Origin: Phaeobacter sp.
GTDB taxonomy: Bacteria; Pseudomonadota; Alphaproteobacteria; Rhodobacterales; Rhodobacteraceae
Reading direction: 5' to 3'
DNA: 45,787 bases
NCBI RefSeq assembly: GCF_022825805.1
Contig: NZ_JAJDWC010000043.1
Span: 1 to 45,787, forward strand
In this document: in pieces, positions 15,686 to 27,087 of the stretch
Numbering within the stretch: the first letter of the stretch is position 1
Layout of the letters: the number at the start of each line of letters is the position of its first letter
Program-made: the position numbers and the translations under genes
Notes under the pieces: model-generated
What the model was told of the DNA's origin: nothing
The model's input: the letters and a program-made list of their open reading frames with translations, nothing else
Database searches by the model: none

Positions 15686-15729
15686 GAACTTTATGAGAAC
15701 ATTTTGCGAACAGGTGAGAACATGAGAAC
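15686..15729 (-). promoter_or_regulatory. Cluster of GAAC half-sites, putative LexA (SOS) boxes
   Basis: GAAC occurs at 15686, 15697, 15708, 15718 and 15726. The first three are separated by exactly 7 nt (GAAC-N7-GAAC-N7-GAAC), which on the minus strand reads as two GTTC-N7-GTTC boxes, including TGTTCTCATAAAGTTC. The extra two copies have 6- and 4-nt spacings. The cluster ends 83 nt before the start of the small membrane protein. Confidence 0.6.
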
Positions 15730-15807
15730 AACCAAGGCCTGCGCCCAGGGATCAAAGGCGATCACAGCAGCGCAACAGCCGCGTTCATCGCGCGGCAAAA
15801 CAGCGGG

Positions 15808-20228
<4,421 letters not shown>

Positions 20229-20248
20229 TTATGGGCCGTAAAAACAAC

Positions 20249-20270
20249 AAATCCCGCCGAAGCGGGATTT
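20249..20270 (-). terminator. Rho-independent terminator of ctrA
   Basis: AAATCCCGC (20249-20257) and GCGGGATTT (20262-20270) pair perfectly around a 4-nt loop that reads TTCG on the minus strand, followed there by GTTGTTTTTACGG. It stands 55 nt after the ctrA stop codon. Confidence 0.85.
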
Positions 20271-20325
20271 ATCAGAGGTCATGTCTTGGGGAGGTGATGG
20301 AAGGGCGGACCAGCGTGGGGCCGTA

Positions 20326-21045
20326 TCAGGCCCCGACCGCCATACGGTGATCGCCACCCATCTGGTCATCCTGCGGATCACGCAGCACGTAGCCGCGGCC
20401 CCAGACCGTTTCGATATAGTTATCACCACCTGTGGCTGTGCTGAGCTTCTTGCGCAGCTTGCAGATGAACACATCAATGATTTTCAGTTCGGGTTCATCC
20501 ATGCCGCCATAGAGGTGGTTCAGGAACATTTCCTTGGTCAAGGTGGTGCCCTTACGCAGGCTCAGCAGTTCCAGCATCTGGTATTCCTTGCCGGTCAGAT
20601 GGACCGCCTTGCCGCCGACTTCGACGGTTTTGGCATCAAGGTTAACCGAAATCTTGCCGGTGTTGATGATCGACTGCGAGTGCCCTTTGGAGCGGCGAAT
20701 GATCGCGTGGATACGCGCCACCAGCTCCTCGCGGTGGAACGGTTTGGTCAGGTAATCATCCGCGCCGAAACCAAAACCTTTGATCTTGTTGTCGGTGTCA
20801 TCTGCACCAGACAGGATCAGGATCGGTGTTTCGATCCGGGCCATACGCAGCTGGCGCAGCACCTCGTGACCGTTCATGTCTGGCAGACCCAGATCCAGCA
20901 GGATCAGATCGTAATCATACAGCTTGGCGAGGTCGATGCCCTCTTCACCAAGGTCGGTTGAATACACGTTGAGGTTGGCATGAGTCAGCATCAACTCAAT
21001 GCTCTTTGCTGTTGTCGGATCATCCTCAACAAGAAGAATGCGCAT
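20326..21045 (-). CDS. ctrA: Cell-cycle response regulator CtrA
   Basis: A 239-residue OmpR-type response regulator. The receiver domain starts [20 protein letters not shown], with the phosphorylated Asp51 in [13 protein letters not shown] and the switch Thr/Lys in ILSGAD and YLTKPF. The C-terminal winged helix ends with [29 protein letters not shown]. This matches CtrA almost throughout. In Rhodobacterales CtrA mainly controls motility, gene transfer agent and quorum-linked genes, and is often dispensable. The upstream sciP gene encodes its likely antagonist. Four TTAA/TTAC half-sites upstream suggest autoregulation. Confidence 0.97.
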   Translation of the reverse strand: MRILLVEDDPTTAKSIELMLTHANLNVYSTDLGEEGIDLAKLYDYDLILLDLGLPDMNGHEVLRQLRMARIETPILILSGADDTDNKIKGFGFGADDYLTKPFHREELVARIHAIIRRSKGHSQSIINTGKISVNLDAKTVEVGGKAVHLTGKEYQMLELLSLRKGTTLTKEMFLNHLYGGMDEPELKIIDVFICKLRKKLSTATGGDNYIETVWGRGYVLRDPQDDQMGGDHRMAVGA

Positions 21046-21084
21046 ATTATTTTCTCCGCCTGTACACTGTTTCCCTCAGGTTGG

Positions 21085-21133
21085 ATTAACCATGCGGGAT
21101 AAAAGTTAACGGCCCGTTACCATGATGGTTAAT
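21085..21133. promoter_or_regulatory. Nested inverted repeats and CtrA-type half-sites before ctrA
   Basis: ATTAACCAT (21085-21093) and ATGGTTAAT (21125-21133) form a perfect 9-bp inverted repeat. Inside lies TAACGG-C-CCGTTA (21107-21119). TTAA (21106-21109) and TTAC (21117-21120) are 7 nt apart, one base off the CtrA box TTAA-N7-TTAA. The cluster is 40-90 nt upstream of the ctrA start. Confidence 0.5.
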
Positions 21134-21170
21134 TTGCGCATCTAGCTCAAGTGAAATTCAATTTTTCGTA

Positions 21171-21449
21171 TTATTGTTTGCGATAGTCTTTCAAACGGGT
21201 CGCTTTCAAGGCGTCTTCACCATGGTCGGCCACCGCTGAAACCCAGCTGCGGAACTCTTCCTCGCTGAGCCCATAGCGGCGCATCGCCTCGGTTTGGGGA
21301 ATCAACCCATAGAGCACACCGCGCACCACCGCAGCCTTGCGCGAGGCAACCCAGCGGCGCGTGGTCTCTGGCGGCAGATCGGCGCGGGTCATCACCGTGC
21401 CATCCGGCAAGGTCACCGCACGTGGCCCATCAACTTTTTTCAAGAACAT
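21171..21449 (-). CDS. sciP: SciP-type DUF1153 regulator
   Basis: A 92-residue DUF1153 protein. The core GVLYGLIPQTEAMRRYGLSEEEFRSW forms the helix-turn-helix-like part, preceded by the family-typical VDGPRAVTLPDGTVMTRADL (quoted in short form: GPRAVTLPDG) and LPPETTRRWVASRKAAVV. In Caulobacter SciP binds CtrA and blocks activation of its promoters. Here it lies 125 nt upstream of ctrA in the same direction, which supports a functional pair. A 7-bp inverted repeat AATTGGT/ACCAATT (21476-21509) precedes it. Confidence 0.92.
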   Translation of the reverse strand: MFLKKVDGPRAVTLPDGTVMTRADLPPETTRRWVASRKAAVVRGVLYGLIPQTEAMRRYGLSEEEFRSWVSAVADHGEDALKATRLKDYRKQ

Positions 21450-21531
21450 CGCCGTTTCCTTCGTCTGGAGCCGTGAATTGGTCCGCCTCCAGTCTCACCC
21501 GAACCAATTAAAGAGCCGTGAAGCATACCCC

Positions 21532-21559
21532 TTGAGGATCGTTAGGATTTTCCTATATT
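21532..21559 (+). promoter_or_regulatory. Sigma-70 type promoter of mnmA
   Basis: TTGAGG (21532-21537) and TATATT (21554-21559) with a 16-nt spacer, about 30 nt before the mnmA start codon. Confidence 0.55.
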
Positions 21560-21596
21560 CTGCCAGGTCTGTTCCCCCCACCTCGAGGAGTGCCTG

Positions 21597-22742
21597 ATGG
21601 CGCAGGATGCTATGTCCCAGCTCAATTCGCTCGGTTTTGCCAAACCCCCGTCTGAAACGCGGGTGGTTGTTGCCATGTCCGGCGGCGTCGATAGCTCTGT
21701 TGTTGCAGCATATTTGGCCGATCAGGGCTATGATGTGGTGGGTGTGACGCTGCAGCTTTATGACCATGGTGCAGCGCTTGCGAAAAAGGGCGCCTGCTGT
21801 GCTGGGATCGATATCCACGATGCACGGCGAGTCGCGGAGGAACGCGGATTTCCCCATTATGTTCTGGATTATGAGAACATTTTTAAGGATGCGGTCATTG
21901 ATGAGTTTGCCGACAGCTATCTTGCTGGCGCAACACCAGTGCCCTGCATTCGCTGCAACGAGCGGGTGAAATTCAAGGATCTGCTGGAAACGGCCAAGGA
22001 TCTGGAGGCCGACTGCATGGCCACTGGTCACTATATCCAGCGGATGATGGGCGAACATGGACCGGAATTGCACTCGGCTGAGGATGCCAACCGCGATCAG
22101 AGCTATTTCTTGTTCTCAACCACTCCGGAGCAGCTGGATTTTCTGCGTTTCCCGCTTGGCCATCTGCCGTCCAAGGATGCAACCCGCGACATGGCGGCGC
22201 AATATGGTCTGGCGGTGGCCGATAAACCCGACAGCCAGGACATCTGTTTTGTGCCCAACGGCGATTATGCCAGCGTCATCGAGAAACTGCGCCCTGGTGC
22301 GGCGGAACCGGGCGAGATCGTCCATGCAGATGGTCGCGTTCTGGGCCAGCACAACGGGGTGATTCACTACACCATCGGTCAACGCCGTGGTCTGGGGATC
22401 GGTGGGCTGAGCGAGCCGCTTTATGTTGTGAAACTGGATGTGGACAGCAAGCAAGTTGTTGTCGGGCCAAAAGAAATGCTGGCAACCCGGACAATACCGG
22501 TGCGCGAGATCAACTGGCTTGGCGACCAGCCATTCACCAGCCAGCCAGAATGGCATCTGAAGGTAAAAGTCCGCTCTACCCGTCCCCCGCGCGAGGCAAT
22601 CATTCGCCCGATTTCCGACACCGAAGCAGAAGTGGAGCTGCTGACACCGGAGGAAGGCATCTCTCCCGGTCAGGCTTGTGTGTTCTACGCTGGCGAAGGC
22701 AGCCGTATCTTTGGTGGTGGCTGGATCTGGAGAGGCCACTGA
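21597..22742 (+). CDS. mnmA: tRNA-specific 2-thiouridylase
   Basis: A 381-residue enzyme that adenylates and thiolates uridine 34 of tRNA(Lys/Glu/Gln). The PP-loop is [18 protein letters not shown]; the catalytic cysteines lie in [14 protein letters not shown] and near [20 protein letters not shown]. Other family blocks are [16 protein letters not shown] and [11 protein letters not shown]. The ATG at 21597 follows GAGGAG, with a promoter 40 nt upstream. A perfect 14-bp stem follows the gene. Confidence 0.97.
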   Translation: MAQDAMSQLNSLGFAKPPSETRVVVAMSGGVDSSVVAAYLADQGYDVVGVTLQLYDHGAALAKKGACCAGIDIHDARRVAEERGFPHYVLDYENIFKDAVIDEFADSYLAGATPVPCIRCNERVKFKDLLETAKDLEADCMATGHYIQRMMGEHGPELHSAEDANRDQSYFLFSTTPEQLDFLRFPLGHLPSKDATRDMAAQYGLAVADKPDSQDICFVPNGDYASVIEKLRPGAAEPGEIVHADGRVLGQHNGVIHYTIGQRRGLGIGGLSEPLYVVKLDVDSKQVVVGPKEMLATRTIPVREINWLGDQPFTSQPEWHLKVKVRSTRPPREAIIRPISDTEAEVELLTPEEGISPGQACVFYAGEGSRIFGGGWIWRGH

Positions 22743-22777
22743 TCTGGTGATTGGCCTCTGCCGTTTCCTAAAATGAG

Positions 22778-22814
22778 GTTAACGCCCCGAGTCACCGCAG
22801 CTCGGGGCGTTAAC
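22778..22814. terminator. Perfect 14-bp inverted repeat between convergent genes
   Basis: GTTAACGCCCCGAG (22778-22791) and CTCGGGGCGTTAAC (22801-22814) match without a gap around a 9-nt loop. It sits between the ends of mnmA and the minus-strand envelope cluster, so it can serve both as a terminator, although neither side has a T-tract. Confidence 0.55.
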
Positions 22815-22821
22815 ACTTTGA

Positions 22822-22938
22822 TCAGGGTTTTGCCCCGCGCCATCTCAAAAATTTACCAATTTGTTTCCAGATTTGCGCCGAAACCACCAAATATGGCGGG
22901 GTGAAATAGGTCCACCACCAGATATCAGGCAGCCCCAT
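22822..22938 (-). CDS. Small Trp-rich protein (38 aa) after lpxB
   Basis: The frame from the ATG at 22938 encodes 38 residues, MGLPDIWWWTYFTPPYLVV at the start and a basic end (KFLRWRGAKP). Three consecutive tryptophans and the aromatic stretch suggest association with the membrane surface. It starts 28 nt after the lpxB stop in the same direction, so it would be the last gene of the cluster. No strong ribosome site is visible and I do not recognise the family. An open frame extends upstream into lpxB and is not used. Confidence 0.45.
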   Translation of the reverse strand: MGLPDIWWWTYFTPPYLVVSAQIWKQIGKFLRWRGAKP

Positions 22939-22966
22939 AGAATTGTCGGGATCAGGCCGAATCCGC

Positions 22967-24133
22967 TCAACGCTGCGGCAGGCGGTCCAGAACGGCGCGG
23001 GCGGCACGCAAACCTGGGGCGTCCCCGCCCTCACCCAATCGGTCCATCGTTGTTGCCATCGCATCGGCCTGCGCGGTTGGGTCCGCCAGAACCTGCATCA
23101 GCGCCGCAGCGATGCGATCCGGGGTACAGTCTGGGCCCAGACATTCGGGCACAACACGGGTATCGCTGACAAGGTTGACCAGTGTCACCGTATCGATCAG
23201 CGCCATACGGCGCATGATCTGCCATGTGAGCCACTGAAATTTATAAGCAATCACCATCGGGGTGCGGCTTGCCGCAAGTTCGAGCGAGACCGTACCAGAG
23301 GCCGCAAGAGCCAGATCCGCAGTCGCAAAGGCCGCACGTTTGTGGGCTTTGGCCTGCTCTGGACCGAGCGTATTCGGGTCGATCACAATGGCCGTATCTG
23401 TCCAATCGGACAGGTGATGGCGCACCAGATCGGCCACCGGCCCGGCCGCCGGCACCACAACACGGTATTCTGCATGGGTCTGCTGGAACCGGCGCAACGC
23501 GGCACCAAACACCGGCGCCAACCGGTTGACCTCGGAGCGTCGTGACCCCGGCAGGGCCAGCAAACAGGGCGCCTGCCCCAGATCATAGGCTTCGCGGAAT
23601 GCAGCGATCTCGGCCTCTGTGGCTTTGGGTTCGGCCACAACGGGATGGCCGACGAAGTCACACTGCATGCCTGCCGCTTCCATATAGGGCGGCTCAAACG
23701 GCAGCAGCGCCAGCACATGATCAATCACCCGCGCCATTTTCTGCGCCCGTTTCGGCCGCCAGGCCCACACGGACGGGGCGACATAGTGAACAGTGCGCAA
23801 AGCGCTCGCCTCTTTGACCAAAGCGGCCACGCGCAGGCAGAAATCGGGACTGTCGATGGTGATCAGCACATCGGGTTGATAGGCCAGCACCGCATCCGCG
23901 GTTTCCCGGATCCGCTGTTTCAGATGCCGATACTTTGGCAGCACCTCCGCGAGGCCCATCACCGACAGTTCCGACATATCAAAGCGGGAGTGCAGCCCCT
24001 GCTCTGCCATCGCGCTGCCGCCAATGCCCTGGAATTCAACGTCTGGACGCAAGTGGCGCAGCCCTGCCATCAGGGCCCCACCCAGCCGGTCGCCCGAGGG
24101 CTCCCCGGCAAGGATAAAGACCCGCAAACTCAT
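22967..24133 (-). CDS. lpxB: Lipid-A-disaccharide synthase
   Basis: A 388-residue peripheral membrane glycosyltransferase (GT19) that joins lipid X and UDP-2,3-diacylglucosamine. It begins MSLRVFILAGEPSGDRLGG, and has the blocks GIGGSAMAEQG, SPDFCLRVA, HYVAPSVWAWRP, FVGHPV, LLALPGSRRSEV and the donor-site ASGTVSLELA. The ATG at 24133 is fixed by the ATGA overlap with the lpxI stop codon; the longer upstream frame lies inside lpxI. Confidence 0.97.
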   Translation of the reverse strand: MSLRVFILAGEPSGDRLGGALMAGLRHLRPDVEFQGIGGSAMAEQGLHSRFDMSELSVMGLAEVLPKYRHLKQRIRETADAVLAYQPDVLITIDSPDFCLRVAALVKEASALRTVHYVAPSVWAWRPKRAQKMARVIDHVLALLPFEPPYMEAAGMQCDFVGHPVVAEPKATEAEIAAFREAYDLGQAPCLLALPGSRRSEVNRLAPVFGAALRRFQQTHAEYRVVVPAAGPVADLVRHHLSDWTDTAIVIDPNTLGPEQAKAHKRAAFATADLALAASGTVSLELAASRTPMVIAYKFQWLTWQIMRRMALIDTVTLVNLVSDTRVVPECLGPDCTPDRIAAALMQVLADPTAQADAMATTMDRLGEGGDAPGLRAARAVLDRLPQR

Positions 24134-24921
24134 CCAGCTGGACGCAGCCAGAGGAACAGGCCGTGCCGGTTGCAGGCTGCGATCACCTCGTCCTGATCCA
24201 GCACAATGACGCCACCGGCCTCCAGCACGATCCCCGACAGACCAGCCGCGGCTGCGAGTTCGACCGTCTGTGGGCCGATTGTGGGCAGATCTGCGCGGCG
24301 GTCCTGACCCGCTTTGGGCGCTTTGAACAGCAGCCCGCCGGTGCCATCTGGCCGGGCCTGCAGGGCCTGCAGCATCCAATCGGTGCCAAAGAGGTTCTCC
24401 ACCGCAATCGCCTGCCCCCGCCGGATGGCACAGGACTGGCCAACGTCGGCCTGGCTCATGGCGGCCACAACCGCACTGCCACGTGCTGCATCCGCGTGAT
24501 CGATCTCGCCCGGTTGGGTGTCGCTCACGACGCCTTCGCCCATCAACAGATCGGGCGCCACATCGTGGGCGGTGCGCACCGTCATACCGGCCTGTTCAAA
24601 CAATCCGATGATCGCACGCAACGCACCGTCATCGCCATCTGTCAGCGCCGCCTGCAACACCGGCACCAGCGGCATGGTCTGGGCGTCGATTTCGCGAGGA
24701 TCGATGGGCGGACGGCCAACTGCACCAGCGAGGCAGATTTCAGTGACACCGCTGGCCGTGAGCCGGGCGATGAAACTGCCCAGATGTTCCAAGCGAAAGG
24801 TCAGTTCAGGATCGATATGATCCGGCTCGGAGCCCTGCATCGCGCAGACGAGGGGACGGGCTGCCAGCCGTGCGGCGACTTCTGCGGGCAAAGCGCCGCG
24901 CCCTGCGATCAATGCCAACAT
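24130..24921 (-). CDS. lpxI: UDP-2,3-diacylglucosamine diphosphatase LpxI
   Basis: A 263-residue enzyme giving lipid X, the alphaproteobacterial counterpart of LpxH. The N-terminal part starts MLALIAGRGALPAEVAARL, and the C-terminal catalytic domain carries VENLFGTDWMLQ, FKAPKAGQDRRADLPTIGPQ and LEAGGVIVLDQ, the usual LpxI pattern. It lies between lpxA and lpxB, 4 nt after the lpxA stop and overlapping lpxB by 4 nt, so the three are coupled. Confidence 0.95.
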   Translation of the reverse strand: MLALIAGRGALPAEVAARLAARPLVCAMQGSEPDHIDPELTFRLEHLGSFIARLTASGVTEICLAGAVGRPPIDPREIDAQTMPLVPVLQAALTDGDDGALRAIIGLFEQAGMTVRTAHDVAPDLLMGEGVVSDTQPGEIDHADAARGSAVVAAMSQADVGQSCAIRRGQAIAVENLFGTDWMLQALQARPDGTGGLLFKAPKAGQDRRADLPTIGPQTVELAAAAGLSGIVLEAGGVIVLDQDEVIAACNRHGLFLWLRPAG

Positions 24922-24925
24922 GAGA

Positions 24926-25711
24926 TCAGCCCCCCGGCGTCAGGAAAGAGCGATCGCTCTCGCCTGTGATGAAGTCCACGATTTCCTGGACATAGGCGCT
25001 GTCAGATTCAACACCGAGACGACGCGCGCGTTCCTGGAAGGTGCCTTCTCCCTGCGCCAGCATCTGAAAGGCCGCGCGCAAAGCGGTGATATCGGCCCGT
25101 TGCACCCCACGCCGTTTGAGCCCGACGAGGTTCAACCCGTCCAGTTCACCACGTGGTGCCTGCACCAGCCCAAAGGGAATGACATCATTGGTCACCATGG
25201 TCACCGCACCGATGATGGCGCCGCGGCCAATGCGCACCCATTGATGGATGCCTGACAGACCGCCGATGATAACATCATCCTCCAGCACGCAGTGGCCTGC
25301 CACCGCTGCGGAGTTGACCACAATCACCCGGTCGCCGATCTGCGCATCATGGGCCACATGGCAGCCGGCCATAAACAGACCATCGTTGCCAATACGGGTG
25401 ACGCCGCCGCCGCCTTCGGTGCCCGCGTTCACGGTCACATGTTCACGGATCCGGTTGCGTTCGCCGATGATGGTTTTGCTTTTCTCGCCGTTGAACTTCA
25501 GATCCTGCGGCACTTCTCCGATGACTGAGAAGGAAAACACCACCGTGTCGGCGCCAATTTCGGTGTCACCGGTGACCACCACATGGGATTTCAGCTCAAC
25601 CCGCGCGCCAAGCACGACATCCGGCCCGACCAGGCAAAACGGGCCGATGATGCAGCCCTCGCCGATGGTGGCCCCGTCTTCGATCACCGCGCTGGGATGG
25701 ATCTGTGTCAT
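24926..25711 (-). CDS. lpxA: Acyl-ACP-UDP-N-acetylglucosamine O-acyltransferase
   Basis: A 261-residue trimeric left-handed beta-helix enzyme, first step of lipid A synthesis. Hexapeptide repeats run from IHPSAVIEDGATIGEGC to about residue 190 (for example HVAHDAQIGDRVIVVNSAAV with the catalytic His), then a helical C-terminal part (KRRGVQRADITALRAAF). The ATG at 25711 follows the fabZ stop by 4 nt; the open frame upstream of it lies within fabZ. Confidence 0.97.
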   Translation of the reverse strand: MTQIHPSAVIEDGATIGEGCIIGPFCLVGPDVVLGARVELKSHVVVTGDTEIGADTVVFSFSVIGEVPQDLKFNGEKSKTIIGERNRIREHVTVNAGTEGGGGVTRIGNDGLFMAGCHVAHDAQIGDRVIVVNSAAVAGHCVLEDDVIIGGLSGIHQWVRIGRGAIIGAVTMVTNDVIPFGLVQAPRGELDGLNLVGLKRRGVQRADITALRAAFQMLAQGEGTFQERARRLGVESDSAYVQEIVDFITGESDRSFLTPGG

Positions 25712-25715
25712 CTGG

Positions 25716-26180
25716 TCAGTCCTTTTGCAGATCAACCATGGCAGAAAACTCCGCTTCTGCCGCGACCTCCCCGTCGACCGATGCCACCCCTTTGAATTTG
25801 AAGATCTTGCCGCCCGGCTTGCCGCGGGTGGTTTCCACGCGCATTTCCAGCACATCGCCAGGGATCACTTTGCGGCGGAACTTACATTTGTCGATGTTCA
25901 TGAAATAGATCAACAAATCAGAGTCGATCATATCCATGCCAACGCCCAGCATGACGCCAGCGGTCTGGGCCATCGCCTCGACGATGGTGACGCCCGGCAT
26001 AATCGGCGCGCCAGGGAAATGCCCCTGGAAATGCGGCTCGTTCATGGTGACGTTCTTGATCCCGCAGGCCGATGCGTAGCCGTCGATTTCCACGACCTTG
26101 TCCACCAGCAGAAACGGATAGCGATGCGGCAAAATCCGCTGGATCAGATGAATGTCGGCGCTCTTCAGCTCGGATGTCAT
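25716..26180 (-). CDS. fabZ: 3-hydroxyacyl-ACP dehydratase FabZ
   Basis: A 154-residue hotdog-fold dehydratase of fatty acid synthesis. It begins with the [13 protein letters not shown] block and has the active-site helix [20 protein letters not shown], with His53 and Glu68 in catalytic positions. It sits at the head of fabZ-lpxA-lpxI-lpxB, where it shares the 3-hydroxyacyl-ACP pool with LpxA. The gap of 86 nt to ompH has no gene; lpxD, often found there, is absent. Confidence 0.97.
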   Translation of the reverse strand: MTSELKSADIHLIQRILPHRYPFLLVDKVVEIDGYASACGIKNVTMNEPHFQGHFPGAPIMPGVTIVEAMAQTAGVMLGVGMDMIDSDLLIYFMNIDKCKFRRKVIPGDVLEMRVETTRGKPGGKIFKFKGVASVDGEVAAEAEFSAMVDLQKD

Positions 26181-26266
26181 TGCGGGCTTCCCGTAGTGTG
26201 GTTTGTTGAACCTGTCCTAGCAACTGCCCGCGTCTGGGGCAAGCGCAGCGGCAGGCGGTCGCGCGA

Positions 26267-27082
26267 TCACTCGTCCGTGGTGGACGGGTCGTTTTGCAGC
26301 CCATCGCCCAGTACTTCGTCGATGCGGGCGATTGCCAGATCCGTGACATCGGCGGCATCAGCGCTGAGGAATACGGTCGCGTGCTCCAGAATGGCACCAG
26401 CCCCCGACTCGCGCATGATCTGCTGCAGAATGGGCAGCGAGGCGGCAAAGAAGTCCCGCCGTGCCGCTTCGCCCATCTGATTGATCTGGTTCAGCTTGCG
26501 CTGTTGATCGCGACGGGTTTCCTGCACTTTTTCGTCAAACGCATTGGCCAGCGCGCGAAATGCCTCTGGGTCCATATCGGCGCGTCGTTCCGTCAGATCC
26601 AGTTCTTCGGCGCGCAACTGCGCCTCGATCCGGCGGTTTTCAGCCGTCAGAACCGCGCCTTCGGCTTCCAGTTCACGGGCGACACGGCGGCCAAACGCGC
26701 TTTCGGCATAAAGCCGGTCGGATTGAATGGTCAGCAATCCGGTCTGCGGCGCGCCGAGCGGAAAGCTCTCTCCGACGCCGAAACCAAGCGGCGCGGCCTG
26801 TGGATTCGGAACCTGGGTGTTCGAAACCTGTGTGTTTTGGACTTGCACCGCCTGGGCCTGAACAGTCTGGCCTTGTACAGCCTGAATCTGCGCAGGTTGA
26901 CCCTGTGTCTGGCCTCCCGTCTGAGCCAGCCCCTGCGCCTGTGCTGCGGTTCCAGTGGCTAGTCCCGCAATCCCAGCCGCAACCAAAGCAACCGACAACA
27001 GCCCACAACGGAGGAAAGACGCCAACCCTGCGGCCAGCGTCTTGTCGTGATCACTCTGCCGTGGATCCACAGCCCGCATCAT
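26267..27082 (-). CDS. OmpH/Skp family periplasmic chaperone with Gln-rich N-terminal segment
   Basis: A 271-residue exported protein. A signal peptide (hydrophobic CGLLSVALVAAGIAGLATG, cleavage near TAAQAQ) is followed by a Gln/Val-rich segment at about residues 48-95 with repeated QAVQ, NTQV and QTQG units. The OmpH domain begins near LLTIQSDRLYAESAFGRRVA and contains the long coiled-coil helices (ENRRIEAQLRAEELDLTERR). Skp-like proteins escort outer-membrane proteins to BamA. The gene starts 5 nt after bamA and is longer than the usual Skp of about 160-200 residues because of the Gln-rich insert. Confidence 0.88.
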   Translation of the reverse strand: MMRAVDPRQSDHDKTLAAGLASFLRCGLLSVALVAAGIAGLATGTAAQAQGLAQTGGQTQGQPAQIQAVQGQTVQAQAVQVQNTQVSNTQVPNPQAAPLGFGVGESFPLGAPQTGLLTIQSDRLYAESAFGRRVARELEAEGAVLTAENRRIEAQLRAEELDLTERRADMDPEAFRALANAFDEKVQETRRDQQRKLNQINQMGEAARRDFFAASLPILQQIMRESGAGAILEHATVFLSADAADVTDLAIARIDEVLGDGLQNDPSTTDE

Positions 27083-27087
27083 ATGCG

